DNA of 64,000 nt from Lwoffella lincolnii (GTDB lineage Bacteria; Pseudomonadota; Gammaproteobacteria; Pseudomonadales; Moraxellaceae), in the NCBI RefSeq assembly GCF_002014765.1, contig NZ_MUYT01000002.1, positions 1 to 64,000 of the forward strand, read 5' to 3'. Under the pieces are notes generated by a model, which ran no database searches, was not told the origin of the DNA, and worked only from the letters and a program-made list of their open reading frames with translations. Of this stretch, positions 23,104-32,530 are shown piece by piece (the first letter of the stretch is position 1; each line of letters begins with the position of its first letter). The position numbers and the translations under genes are program-made.

Positions 23104-24309
23104 TCAATGACGTGCATATTTGGGGTCGGCTGCGGCGGTAAACAGCACATCGGTCGATGAGTTGAGTGCTGTCTCTGCTGAATCTTGCACCACACCGATG
23201 ATAAAGCCGATGGCAACCACTTGCATGGCAATGTCATTGGGAATGTTAAACAAACTGCATGCCAAAGGAATGAGCAACAATGAACCCCCTGCCACGCCTG
23301 ACGCTCCACAAGCACTTAACGTCGCCACCACCGCCAATATCAATGCCGAACCAAAGTCGACGTTGATGCCCAAAGTTTGGGCAGCGGCTAAGGTCAGTAC
23401 GTTGATGGTGATTGCTGCCCCTGCCATGTTGATGGTCGCTCCCAATGGCAAAGTAACTGAATAAGTGTCTTCATGCAAGCCTAATTTGCGAGCCAAGTTC
23501 ATATTAACAGGAATGTTAGCGGCAGAGCTGCGAGTAAAAAATGCGGTAACACCTGACTCACGCAAGCAGGTAAACACCAAAGGATAAGGATTTTTACCTG
23601 TTTTGACATAGACAATGATGGGATTGACCACCAATGCAATGAACAGCATAGAACCAACCAACACAGTCAAGACACGGGCATACCCTGCTAAGGCTGAAAA
23701 ACCAGTCTCAGCAACAGTTTGGGCAACCAGTCCTAAAATGCCTAATGGGGCGGTGGCAATGACCCATTTAACCACCTGTGAGATGGCATCAGACAAATCC
23801 ACCACCATTTTTTGTGTGGTTTCGCCTGCTTGACGCAACGCAAATCCCATCAGCACAGCCCAAGACAAAATGCCAATATAATTGGCGTTAACAAGGGCAT
23901 GAACGGGGTTTGCAACCACATTCATCAACAAATTGGTGATGACTTCTCGTAAGCTTGATGGCGGTGTCTGCTCAATGGCAGATTGAACCAGCACCAGCTC
24001 AGTGGGAAACATAAAACTGGCAATAACTGCCGTCAATGCTGCCAAGAATGTGCCAAACACATACATAATGAGCACAGGCTTGACATACACATCACCGCCA
24101 GAACGGTGCTGGGCAATGGCGGCCATCACCAAAATCAGCACCAAAATGGGCGCAACCGCCTTTAATGCCCCCACAAACAAACTACCAAGCAGTCCAAGTG
24201 CCAAGCCCACATTGGGCAACAGCCAACCAATCAACGTACCCAACACCAACCCAACGATGATAAGTGGCACCAAACCAATGCGATTATAAAGTTGTACAAT
24301 GGCTTTCAT
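23104..24309 (-). CDS. sstT: Serine/threonine:sodium symporter
   Basis: 401-aa inner-membrane carrier of the DAACS family, importing Ser and Thr with Na+. Very close to E. coli SstT in diagnostic stretches: LLGSLFVGALKAVAPILVL, ESGVTAFFTRSSAANIPVNM, LPLGATINMAGAAITI, CGASGVAGGSLLLIPLACS and the C-terminal QDSAETALNSSTDVLFTAA. Single-gene unit with its own terminator. Confidence 0.95.
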   Translation of the reverse strand: MKAIVQLYNRIGLVPLIIVGLVLGTLIGWLLPNVGLALGLLGSLFVGALKAVAPILVLILVMAAIAQHRSGGDVYVKPVLIMYVFGTFLAALTAVIASFMFPTELVLVQSAIEQTPPSSLREVITNLLMNVVANPVHALVNANYIGILSWAVLMGFALRQAGETTQKMVVDLSDAISQVVKWVIATAPLGILGLVAQTVAETGFSALAGYARVLTVLVGSMLFIALVVNPIIVYVKTGKNPYPLVFTCLRESGVTAFFTRSSAANIPVNMNLARKLGLHEDTYSVTLPLGATINMAGAAITINVLTLAAAQTLGINVDFGSALILAVVATLSACGASGVAGGSLLLIPLACSLFNIPNDIAMQVVAIGFIIGVVQDSAETALNSSTDVLFTAAADPKYARH

Positions 24310-24441
24310 AACCTAATCCTAAGTCCTAACTTTCTTCCATTGAATAATCATAACAGAATTGCCATGACTGAATTATCATTACTGAATAGTAACAGTAAAT
24401 GACCATTTAGCAAGACAATTTTGTCATTTGTTTGGATTTTG

Positions 24442-25005
24442 TCATTTGTTTGGATAAAGTGATAGGACATGATGCTTGGGTTGATGGCCTTGACGTTGAT
24501 AATGGCGGTATTTTGTCCGTCCAATTTCTTTATCCGCTTCATTACCAGCGATGATTTCAAGCAAACGACTGGGGGCGCACACCACTGATTCATCAGCCAA
24601 ACCGTCCATACTGGCAACAGCTTGGCTGGCGACGGCATTGGGCAACGTCAATGGTGTGGCAGACAAGTTTATCACCACACCATTCCAAGGCACTTTTGCA
24701 TCACTTGCTGACAACCAACTGGCGTTATTCAGCAGACGAATGGGAGCAACACTTGCCAAAAATTGCTCAACTGATGACTCAACAAAACCATCATGTGGCA
24801 TAAAGCTTGTGGGTGCAAATGACCACAACCACTCGTCTAACCGCTCTAATCTGCTGACATTGTCATCAAGCACCACACTGTGTTCAGACTTATCAAGCAT
24901 GGCCTGACACAGACGACACACAAACAACAGTAAGACATCTTGTTCAGAAACTTGGCTCAAGGGCTGACCTGAATTTTGTAAAATGTAAAAAGTAATTTGT
25001 GTCAT
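24442..25005 (-). CDS. holC: DNA polymerase III chi subunit
   Basis: HolC links the clamp loader to SSB during replication. The N-terminal half (TQITFYILQN, LLFVCRLCQAMLDK, LDEWLWSFAPTSFMPH) follows the family pattern, and the order pepA-holC, 32 bases apart, is the usual gammaproteobacterial context. 187 aa against 147 in E. coli, the excess being a C-terminal extension ending in a His/Gln-rich tail. An 18-bp perfect tandem duplication (24419-24454) covers the stop codon. No ribosome binding site is obvious; translation may be coupled to pepA. Confidence 0.82.
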   Translation of the reverse strand: MTQITFYILQNSGQPLSQVSEQDVLLLFVCRLCQAMLDKSEHSVVLDDNVSRLERLDEWLWSFAPTSFMPHDGFVESSVEQFLASVAPIRLLNNASWLSASDAKVPWNGVVINLSATPLTLPNAVASQAVASMDGLADESVVCAPSRLLEIIAGNEADKEIGRTKYRHYQRQGHQPKHHVLSLYPNK

Positions 25006-25037
25006 GTTGACGCTTATGGCAGTCAGAAAATTGGCTA

Positions 25038-26612
25038 TCAGTGACTTTTCTTGCTGGCATTTTTCAGACTGGCATTTTTCAGATACGTCATGAACAATGG
25101 CACAGGGCGACCAGTAGCCCCTTTATTTTTACCAGAGCTCCACGCTGTACCTGCGATGTCTAAATGAGCCCACGCTTGGTTTTCATCGATGAAGCGAGAT
25201 AAGAAACACGCTGCGGTTATAGAACCGCCATAACGTTCGCCAATATTTTGCATGTCAGCGATGGGTGAATCCAGTTGACTTTGGTATTCATTATCCATGG
25301 GCATGTGCCAGACCAAATCACCTGATTGTTCAGCAGCCTTTTGTAAATCAAATATCACGTCTTCATCATTGCCAAACAAGCCTGTGCGCACATGACCTAA
25401 GGCGACCACCATTGCCCCTGTCAAGGTGGCAGCGTCAATGATGACTTTGGGCTGATACCGCTCAATGTAGCTGAGTGTGTCCGCCAGCACCAATCTGCCT
25501 TCAGCATCGGTATTCAAAATTTCAACTGTTTTGCCATTCATGGCAGTAACAATGTCTCCTGGACGGGTGGCATCACCTGATGGCATGTTTTCGGCACACG
25601 CAAGGGCAGCAACCACGTTGATGGGCAATTTGGCTTCACACAAGGCTTTGACCGTACCCAGCACAGCTGCGGACCCACCCATGTCAAACTTCATTTCATC
25701 CATGCCTGATGATGGCTTAATGGAGATGCCACCAGAATCAAAAGTAACGCCTTTACCAACCAAAGCGATGGGCGCATCTTCTGGGTGATGTTTTTTGTTT
25801 TTGCTGGCTTTATCAGTGAATTTAGATTGACCATAATACTCTAAAATGACCAGTTGACCTTGTTTGCTGGAGCCATTGGCAACTGCCAAAAAGCAGTTCA
25901 TGCCAAGCTTGTGCATGTGTTTTTCATCCAAGACGGTTACTTTAAGCATGTCAGGATATGTTTTTGCCAGCTGTAGGGCTTGATTTGCCATGTATTGAGG
26001 ATAGCAGACATTACCCGGTTCATTGGCAACATCTCGTGTCAGTTTTTGCCCTGTGAATACCGCTTGTACAAATTGTAATGCGTCATCATGGCGTTTATCC
26101 GCCAACAGATAAATGTCGCCAAGCATCGGTGTACTGGCGTCAAATTTGTATTTGTCAAAACGGTAACTGGCGTTTAATAAACTCAAGGCAAATTGGGTGA
26201 ATGGCTCACTTGTGTTGCCTTGAATGTCGTCAAACGCATCACCCAACACCACAGTGCAGGTGGTTACCCGTTGATGCAAATTGTCATAGATGGCTTTGGC
26301 AATCTTTTGTAGGGCGTGGGCATTGAGTTTGCTTCGCTGACCCACCCCAACTAACAACAGCTGAATTGGGTTGGCTTTGGCATCTGTATCAAGGGCATAA
26401 TCACTGAGCGTCTCGCCTTGCTTGCCTTTAAAATGAGCAACCTGTGTCAAAAGATGAATTCGCTCACTGTGGTCGCCAAGCTCTTGACTGGCCAATGGCT
26501 GACCATCTTCATCAACCAGCACCACCAAGCAATGGTTATCTTTTGGTGTGGGTTTTTTGAAGAGTTTTTTGCCTTGTAATTTGGGCAGTTTTTGCGTCAG
26601 TTGAATGTTCAT
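25038..26612 (-). CDS. pepA: Leucyl aminopeptidase (PepA)
   Basis: M17 di-metal aminopeptidase; in E. coli PepA also binds DNA as a XerCD accessory factor. Metal and catalytic motifs: GKGVTFDSGGISIKP, DEMKFDMGGSAAV and the family signature NTDAEGRLVLADTL. The start at 26612 leaves AGGGAA 6 bases upstream; an ATG two codons earlier overlaps that site. 524 aa, a little longer than E. coli (503). An in-frame 15-bp tandem duplication (25054-25083) produces the repeated LKNAS at the C-terminus. Divergent from lptF, as in many relatives. Confidence 0.95.
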   Translation of the reverse strand: MNIQLTQKLPKLQGKKLFKKPTPKDNHCLVVLVDEDGQPLASQELGDHSERIHLLTQVAHFKGKQGETLSDYALDTDAKANPIQLLLVGVGQRSKLNAHALQKIAKAIYDNLHQRVTTCTVVLGDAFDDIQGNTSEPFTQFALSLLNASYRFDKYKFDASTPMLGDIYLLADKRHDDALQFVQAVFTGQKLTRDVANEPGNVCYPQYMANQALQLAKTYPDMLKVTVLDEKHMHKLGMNCFLAVANGSSKQGQLVILEYYGQSKFTDKASKNKKHHPEDAPIALVGKGVTFDSGGISIKPSSGMDEMKFDMGGSAAVLGTVKALCEAKLPINVVAALACAENMPSGDATRPGDIVTAMNGKTVEILNTDAEGRLVLADTLSYIERYQPKVIIDAATLTGAMVVALGHVRTGLFGNDEDVIFDLQKAAEQSGDLVWHMPMDNEYQSQLDSPIADMQNIGERYGGSITAACFLSRFIDENQAWAHLDIAGTAWSSGKNKGATGRPVPLFMTYLKNASLKNASKKSH

Positions 26613-26786
26613 GTACATTTCCCTATTAAATATTAAAGTGAAACATTAAATTAAAATGAGACATTAAAATGAATGATAAAATAAGCACTTTTAGTGTACC
26701 ATACCTTGGCTTTTTGTCGCCATTAAATGTTATGTTTCAATTTTATATGTCAATGTTATCTTGATGTTATCTTGTGAGAGCTTTAG

Positions 26787-27995
26787 GTGATTTTACGCCG
26801 TTATATGATTTATCAACTTAGCCTAAATACCGCTGTGGTGCTTGGGTTTTTGGTGGTGCTGTTACTTGGTGGTCGGCTTATTCGCTATTTTGGTTTGGCA
26901 GCAGAAGGCAGATTGGATGTGGGGTTGTTGTTCACCATCATTGGTTACAATCTGCCATTTTTTCTTGAACTGATTTTACCATTGGCGTTTTTTATTGCAT
27001 TGATGTTGGTATTCGGACGCTTGTGGGTTGACCATGAAATGGCGGTCATCAACGCCAGTGGCATCTCTCGTGGGCGGTTAGGTCGCATGGCAACCCCCTT
27101 AATTTTACTGTTGTTTGTCATTGAAGCGACGTTGAGCTTATTTGGTAAGCCTTGGGGTGTCAGACATTCTGAATCCATTTGGCAAGAACAAGCGTTAAAA
27201 AGTGCCTTTGAGCTTATTCGCCCTGGTGAGTTTATCAGTAGCGGTGATTATCATTTGTATGTGGGCAGTGTCAGCCCAGATAAAAAACAGCTACAAGACG
27301 TGTTGCTTATCCAAACACAAACCACTGAACCACAAGATACCCAGCCGCCCAAACCGCTGACCAGTCAAGACACGCTGATTTTGGCAAAAACTGCCAAACA
27401 AGTATTGACCGACTCTACAGAATCACAAGTCAGAGCAAAAAGCATGGGCAAGACTCAGCTGGATTTATTCAATGGCAGACGTTATGAAATCAGTGCTGAC
27501 AGCCTAAAATACAACCAAGTGGGGTTTGCTCGTTATCGCTTAACCTTAACACAGCCTGTCCAAGACGTGGTCAATGATGACAATAAAGAGACTCAGCCTT
27601 TGAGTCAAATTTGGCAAGCCAGCCGACAGCCAACGGTCGACAACGCGCCCAACATTGCCGCTCAAGCTGAGTTGGGTTATCGCTTGGCGTTACCATGGCT
27701 GATGTTGCTTGCCCCAATGTTTGCCATCCCGTTGGCACAAGTGCGACCAAGACAGGGGCGTTGGTTACGTCTTATTCCTGCCATTTTGCTGTTTGTGAGT
27801 GTTGCACTGTTACTGATTTCACTCAAAAAACCCATCAGTGATGGTAAGGTTGGTGTGTGGGCATATGGGGCATTATTGGTTGTGCTGTTTATCCTAGCCT
27901 TGTATTTAAATTGGGCAAGTCGGCTCAATCAGCGGTTGCGATTTGGTTTTTATGCACAGCGTCAGTCGCCAAATCAATCACCAAGGTTACATTAA
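26787..27995 (+). CDS. lptF: LPS export ABC transporter permease LptF
   Basis: LptF and LptG form the inner-membrane channel of the LptB2FGC machine that extracts LPS. Six membrane segments flank a periplasmic beta-jellyroll; the protein opens ILRRYMIYQL and carries VINASGISRGRL, which contacts LptB, and VRPRQGRWLRLIPAILLF near the C-terminus. 402 aa. Start is GTG at 26787: the product then aligns at its N-terminus with E. coli LptF, whereas the first ATG is six codons later. lptG follows after 57 bases. Confidence 0.94.
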   Translation: MILRRYMIYQLSLNTAVVLGFLVVLLLGGRLIRYFGLAAEGRLDVGLLFTIIGYNLPFFLELILPLAFFIALMLVFGRLWVDHEMAVINASGISRGRLGRMATPLILLLFVIEATLSLFGKPWGVRHSESIWQEQALKSAFELIRPGEFISSGDYHLYVGSVSPDKKQLQDVLLIQTQTTEPQDTQPPKPLTSQDTLILAKTAKQVLTDSTESQVRAKSMGKTQLDLFNGRRYEISADSLKYNQVGFARYRLTLTQPVQDVVNDDNKETQPLSQIWQASRQPTVDNAPNIAAQAELGYRLALPWLMLLAPMFAIPLAQVRPRQGRWLRLIPAILLFVSVALLLISLKKPISDGKVGVWAYGALLVVLFILALYLNWASRLNQRLRFGFYAQRQSPNQSPRLH

Positions 27996-28052
27996 TCAGC
28001 AAAATCACATCAGCCAGCAAACTAATTATTTTTTAACCATACGTCATACACC

Positions 28053-29246
28053 ATGTCATTACTTAGCCGATACGTCAAAAAAACTGCCTTGTTGTCCATC
28101 ACCACATCTGTACTTGGGTTATGGCTTTTACAGACATTGTTTGCGTATTTGGCAGAATTGGATAATTTATCCGATGGTTACCAGTTAGTAGATGCTTTGC
28201 GGTATATTCTTTATATGTCGCCTTATTTTTTACAGCAATTCATTCCCACAGGGGCGTTGCTTGGGGCGGTGGTCGGGTTGGGATTACTTGCCAATCACAG
28301 CGAAATTGTGGTGATGCGAGCCAGTGGCGTGAGCAGTGTTAAGATTGTCAGTTGGGTGATGCAACCTGCCCTAATTTTTGTGTTGGTTGCGTTATTGATA
28401 AATCAGTTTGTGCTGCCAACCAGCAATCACATGGCAAAAACCATTCGTTATCAGGCGGATAATGGCACGACATCAATCACAGGCTATTGGACGATACAGC
28501 CAACTTATGATGTCAAAGGCACTGGCATAGGACAAGACGTGCTGTTTATTGACTATGCAGACAGTGATGGTAATATTGGCCTGGTCAAGCGTTGGCATTT
28601 TGATGCCGTTGGCAATCTGTTGTCAGCAACCTTGGCTCGTGGTGGTCATTATGTTGGCAGTCAACCTATTCCATCGTCTTTTGCTTCCCACTCACCTGCT
28701 TTCCATTCAGCCAAAATCCACTCACCCAAAGTCCAACATCAATGGCAATTGTCCCAAGTCAGTCAAGTCAATATCGGCAATACCGTTAATCAAAACAGCA
28801 CCACCAATCAAAACAGAAATGCCTTTGAAAGTAATAAACCCCAAGACATCTTGACGTTACCAATAGAGCCAAAATCGGTGTATCTGCTTACCCGTAACGC
28901 TCAAGACCTGTCTTTGAGCCAGTTACTTGCCCACCGCTCTTTTATGGACAGTCAGCAAAAGCGGTCTTTACGCCACGAGTTGGCATTTTGGCAAAAGCTT
29001 TTATCACCGTTATCGACGTTGGCATTGGTGTTGGTGGCGTGTTCGTTTGTGTTTGGCTCATTACGTCAGTACAGCTTGGGTTTGCGTGTCGTCATGGCGT
29101 TGTTGTTTGGGCTATTGTTCAGTTATTTACAAGACTTGGTGGGTTATGTGGCATTGGCAACAGGTGTGTCACCCTTGCTGATGGTGTTGTTGCCCATGAT
29201 TGCCATCAGCATTTTGGGCATGTATTTATTAGACAGACAAAGATAG
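28053..29246 (+). CDS. lptG: LPS export ABC transporter permease LptG
   Basis: Partner of LptF, 397 aa. N-terminal membrane segment (LLSRYVKKTALLSITTSVLGL), the coupling-helix region VVMRASGVSSVKIVSWVM, a periplasmic domain with a Ser/Asn/Gln-rich insertion (about residues 205-265) and three C-terminal membrane segments (PLSTLALVLVACSFVFG, YSLGLRVVMALLFGL, LLMVLLPMIAISILGMYLL). The stop codon lies only about 4 bases before the right end of IS copy B, so the IS inserted at the very 3' end without damaging the gene. Confidence 0.94.
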   Translation: MSLLSRYVKKTALLSITTSVLGLWLLQTLFAYLAELDNLSDGYQLVDALRYILYMSPYFLQQFIPTGALLGAVVGLGLLANHSEIVVMRASGVSSVKIVSWVMQPALIFVLVALLINQFVLPTSNHMAKTIRYQADNGTTSITGYWTIQPTYDVKGTGIGQDVLFIDYADSDGNIGLVKRWHFDAVGNLLSATLARGGHYVGSQPIPSSFASHSPAFHSAKIHSPKVQHQWQLSQVSQVNIGNTVNQNSTTNQNRNAFESNKPQDILTLPIEPKSVYLLTRNAQDLSLSQLLAHRSFMDSQQKRSLRHELAFWQKLLSPLSTLALVLVACSFVFGSLRQYSLGLRVVMALLFGLLFSYLQDLVGYVALATGVSPLLMVLLPMIAISILGMYLLDRQR

Positions 29247-29265
29247 CAGTGACGTACTCCCCTAG

Positions 29266-30366
29266 CTAAAGCAAGGGGCTTCCTACAGCTAGCGTCTCAC
29301 GTCCGAGACGGAGAATGTTTTTGGCTGCATTAATATCTCTATCATGCGTGGTGTTACAAGCACCACAAGTCCATTCTCTTATTGCCAAACCTGCTCTACC
29401 TTTCGGACTATTATTTGATATACTCAAACAACACGAACAAGTCTGGGTTGTAAAACTTTCATTCACTTCTTCAAACAGACAACCTGCATGCTTGCACTTA
29501 TAATCCAGCTGTCGTTTAAGTTCATACCAACTTGCGTCGTAAACCGATTTAGCCAGTTTGCTTGATGTGAATGTTTTTGATTTTAATTTGCCTATCACAA
29601 TCAAAGCATTTTGTTTGACAAGTTTGCTTGTAAATTGATGAATGGCGTTAAGCCTGCTATTTTTAATTTTGGCATGTATGGCTTTAATTTGCTTTTTCTT
29701 ATTTGCTCTTTGGGCTTTGGCCAGTTTATTTGCGTATTTTTGGGTAAATTTGGTGATTAGTTTATCCCCATCGCTGGTGGTTACGCTGTCTTTTAAACCC
29801 AAATCAAGACCAATAGATTTTGTACCACATTGATTTTTTGGGAAATCTTTTACGGTAATGCACGCATACCATCGGTTTCGGCTGTCTTGGATAATCTCAC
29901 AGGTATTGATGTGATGGTTACTAAGGTTATATTGGTCAAAGACGGTAATTGTTAGTTTTTGTCCTTTGGCTAGGCTTAGTTGTAGTTTGGATTTTAATGC
30001 TTTTTTACCTGTTTGGTAGGTTTTTAGCAGTTTGATGGCTGAATTTTTAAATGGTAGCCAACCGAGTGATTTGCGTTTGGCTTTTGGGTTATTGGTTCGC
30101 CAGTTAAGTTTAGCCTTTTTAAATTGCTTACGGCTTTTGGCATGGGTTTCGTTAATGGCTTGAATGGTTTGGGAATGTAAGCTAAGTAGTTCGCCACTGC
30201 CTTTGGTGTATTGATTTAGGTCATAGGCACTAAAGAATTTGCCTGTGCGTTGTAGGTATTTGTAACTTAATTCATTAACGTAGTTCCACACATAGTTTAC
30301 CGAACTTGATAGTTTTTCAAGTTGGTTTGTGTGTTTGGTGTATATGCGGAGCTTGAGTGTTTTCAT
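29266..30366 (-). CDS. tnpB: IS605 TnpB (OrfB), copy B
   Basis: 366 aa, a diverged homologue of copy A with the same architecture. RuvC-I aspartate in GLDLGLKDS, RuvC-III aspartate in HDRDIN, and zinc-ribbon pairs CSCC and CGAC. The RuvC-II position reads VIGKLKS: no EDL glutamate, and even the following Asp of copy A is Lys here. A conserved E in WYELKRQLDYK might substitute. The reading frame is full length, so it has been kept despite the damaged tnpA partner. The start overlaps the upstream side of tnpA. Confidence 0.87.
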   Translation of the reverse strand: MKTLKLRIYTKHTNQLEKLSSSVNYVWNYVNELSYKYLQRTGKFFSAYDLNQYTKGSGELLSLHSQTIQAINETHAKSRKQFKKAKLNWRTNNPKAKRKSLGWLPFKNSAIKLLKTYQTGKKALKSKLQLSLAKGQKLTITVFDQYNLSNHHINTCEIIQDSRNRWYACITVKDFPKNQCGTKSIGLDLGLKDSVTTSDGDKLITKFTQKYANKLAKAQRANKKKQIKAIHAKIKNSRLNAIHQFTSKLVKQNALIVIGKLKSKTFTSSKLAKSVYDASWYELKRQLDYKCKHAGCLFEEVNESFTTQTCSCCLSISNNSPKGRAGLAIREWTCGACNTTHDRDINAAKNILRLGRETLAVGSPLL

Positions 30367-30414
30367 AGGTTTTGGTATGATTTTATTGTCTTAATTATAA
30401 ATTGGTCTAATTTT

Positions 30415-30828
30415 ATGTCAAGTTCCAAAACCGAACTTAGGCGTGGTCGCCATGTTGTTTTCAACCTGCATGTGCATCTGGTGTTTGTAACAAAGTACAG
30501 AAAAGAAGTGTTTACCAAAGAAATTTTAGATGAGCTACAAATCATCTTTGAGCAAGTGTGTCATGAGTTTGAAAGTGAATTGGTAGAGTTTGATGGAGAA
30601 GATGACCATGTATATCTACTGGTGCATTACCCACCAAAGGTAAGTATTTCTAAGCTGGTAAATAGTCTAAAAGGCGTTTCTAGTCGTAAAATCAGACAAA
30701 GGCAATACCCTAGCGTCACCAAAAAATTATGGGGTGGTGCATTGTGGTCACCAAGTTATTTTGCAGGTAGTTGTGGCGGTGCTCCAATTGAAATTATCCG
30801 CCAGTATATTGAACATGAGTGTCGCTGA
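30415..30828 (+). CDS. tnpA: IS200/IS605 TnpA transposase, copy B (HUH motif altered)
   Basis: 137 aa from ATG 30415, which aligns with copy A. All family segments are present (FNLHVHLVFVTKYRK, WGGALWSPSYFAGS, catalytic Y131 in RQYIEHECR). The HUH motif, however, reads H65-V66-Y67: codon TAT where copy A has CAT. The second histidine ligates the catalytic metal, so this protein is probably inactive. The frame is otherwise undamaged, suggesting a recent single-base loss or sequence error. Confidence 0.88.
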   Translation: MSSSKTELRRGRHVVFNLHVHLVFVTKYRKEVFTKEILDELQIIFEQVCHEFESELVEFDGEDDHVYLLVHYPPKVSISKLVNSLKGVSSRKIRQRQYPSVTKKLWGGALWSPSYFAGSCGGAPIEIIRQYIEHECR

Positions 30829-30942
30829 CACGCAAGGACACCACACTAAATAACTTTCTGTGCGTCAACATGGTTACGGAATTGCCTTATAACCACCGCC
30901 TGAAGTCGTAGGTTTACGGCGGAGTGGGATAAAGATAAGCCA

Positions 30943-31557
30943 TCATTCTTTAATCGCCAAAGTTACCGTATAGGTTTTGCCCTGTTTCACTTTATCAGCA
31001 TTCCCAAACACTTCGGTAAATGCCCGTTTGATAAATTGACGCAATCCGTTGATGGTGACCACATAAAAACGACCACCTAATCGCATCTGAGCATACGCAT
31101 CAAGCAAATACAAATAATGCTGTTCTTTACCCACTTTAGCAGGCAGATTAGACATCACCAAGCTGAAAGTTTTATCATCTGCCACATGGTTAAAGCCATT
31201 GGACAAATGCACGTCCACATTACTAAGAGCGTTTGCCAAGCAGTTACGTTTGGCGTATTCTACCGCCATAAAGTCTTTATCAATCAGGGTATGCTGTCCT
31301 TGGGGGCATTCTCGGGCAGCGGTCATGCCAAGTACCCCATAGCCACAACCTAAGTCTATCGAGTCATCATCAGTGATAAAGTCAATGTGGTCAAGAAGCA
31401 TCAAACTGCCGTCATCTAACTTCTCTGGTGAGAAAATACCCCAAGTGGTGGTAAAGTCAAAAGGCTTACCCAACACATTCTGCCGAAATTGAATGTCTTG
31501 TCGCCATTGTTTGGCTTTATGTTGTAGCTCAATATCAAGGGTGTGTGTCAGTGTCAT
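30943..31557 (-). CDS. Class I SAM-dependent methyltransferase, RsmC/RlmG-like domain
   Basis: 204 aa with a small-methyltransferase (MTS) domain: SAM-binding motif I DLGCGYGVLG (residues 68-77), acidic loop HTLIDKDFMAVEYAKRN, and motif IV SNLPAKVG where RsmC-type rRNA guanine methyltransferases have NPPFH. The altered motif IV leaves the substrate open. The N-terminal domain of full-length RsmC is missing. Its start overlaps the 3' end of xerD by 23 bases, so it is translated from the same leftward operon. Confidence 0.8.
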   Translation of the reverse strand: MTLTHTLDIELQHKAKQWRQDIQFRQNVLGKPFDFTTTWGIFSPEKLDDGSLMLLDHIDFITDDDSIDLGCGYGVLGMTAARECPQGQHTLIDKDFMAVEYAKRNCLANALSNVDVHLSNGFNHVADDKTFSLVMSNLPAKVGKEQHYLYLLDAYAQMRLGGRFYVVTINGLRQFIKRAFTEVFGNADKVKQGKTYTVTLAIKE

Positions 31558-32530
31558 GGTTGTTCTCTAAAATGAGGTTATTTCTTGGGTGATGCTTGGC
31601 ATGTAGTTTTTGCAATCGAGCCGTCGCCACATGCGTATAAATCTGCGTGGTGGATAAATCACTATGCCCAAGCAACAACTGCACACTGCGTAAATCCACT
31701 CCATGATTAAGCAAATGTGTGGCAAAGGCATGACGTAAACTGTGCGGTGAGATGTCTTTATCAATACCTGCTTGTTGGGCGTATTTTTTAATACTGTGCC
31801 AAAAGTTTTGCCGTGTCATAAAGCCACCTTGCATGGTCAAAAACACCGCTTGACATTGATTGGTTTTGTGTTTATGCCTGCTGGCATGACCAAGCAACTC
31901 ACTTCTTGCATGAGTCAAATAGTGGCTCAACGCATCAGTGGCATATTCACCCATGGGCAATAAGCGTTTTTTATTGCCTTTACCGACAATCTGTAGCCAT
32001 CCTGCGTTTAAATTGACCTGCTCTAACGTCAGATTCATCAGCTCCGATACTCGTAACCCACACGCATACAATAACTCCAACATGGCTTTGTCTCGAATGC
32101 CCAAAATCGTACTGACATCAGGAGCAAGTAAGAGCGACTCAACCTCTGTTTCACTTAAATTATCAGGCAACTCTCGCCCAAGTTTGGGGGGGCTGATTTG
32201 CTCACAGGGGTTATCTTCTCGGCGATCGGCAGTAATCAGCCATAAATAAAACTGGCGTAAGCTTGATAACATTCGTGCCTGCGTGCGTGGGCTTTTACCC
32301 TGCTGTGCCAGGGCAGACAAGCAAATTAAGACATCATCGTGTTGCCATTGGGTCAATGGTTTTGAATGCGTGGTCTCACACGCCATAAGGTCTTGCACAT
32401 AGGCATTACGAGTGCGAGTGGCCAAGCCCCTACCCAACATCGCTGTGCGAAATTCAGTCAAATAAACCGCTTCATCATCAACAAATAAGGCTTTAGGTTC
32501 TCTGGGGTGTAGGGCAACCGTACGACTCAT
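31535..32530 (-). CDS. xerD: Site-specific tyrosine recombinase XerD
   Basis: XerD with XerC resolves chromosome dimers at dif. The full catalytic set is present: R160 (CGLRVSEL), K184 (VGKGNKKR), H263 and R266 (HSLRHAFATHLL), H289 (LGHSDLSTT) and nucleophile Y298 (TQIYTHVATARLQKLH). The last segment is XerD-like and not XerC-like. 331 aa, with N- and C-terminal extensions of about 15-20 residues. Overlaps tusA by 4 bases (ATGA) and the methyltransferase by 23 bases. Confidence 0.94.
   Translation of the reverse strand: MSRTVALHPREPKALFVDDEAVYLTEFRTAMLGRGLATRTRNAYVQDLMACETTHSKPLTQWQHDDVLICLSALAQQGKSPRTQARMLSSLRQFYLWLITADRREDNPCEQISPPKLGRELPDNLSETEVESLLLAPDVSTILGIRDKAMLELLYACGLRVSELMNLTLEQVNLNAGWLQIVGKGNKKRLLPMGEYATDALSHYLTHARSELLGHASRHKHKTNQCQAVFLTMQGGFMTRQNFWHSIKKYAQQAGIDKDISPHSLRHAFATHLLNHGVDLRSVQLLLGHSDLSTTQIYTHVATARLQKLHAKHHPRNNLILENNHDTDTHP

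Larger units (their letters stand above)
29251..30930 (-). mobile_element. IS605-type insertion sequence, copy B
   Basis: Same layout as copy A: tnpB leftward, tnpA rightward. The tnpB-side end is GAC-TACTCCCC followed by a hairpin CCCCTAGC/GCAAGGGG (29259-29278). The tnpA-side end has ACCACCGCCTGAAGTCGTAGGTTTACGGC and GGGATAAA. The element exactly fills the gap between the convergent lptG and methyltransferase stop codons. Its TnpA has lost one HUH histidine, so it probably cannot move itself. Boundaries are estimated from comparison with copy A. Confidence 0.8.
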
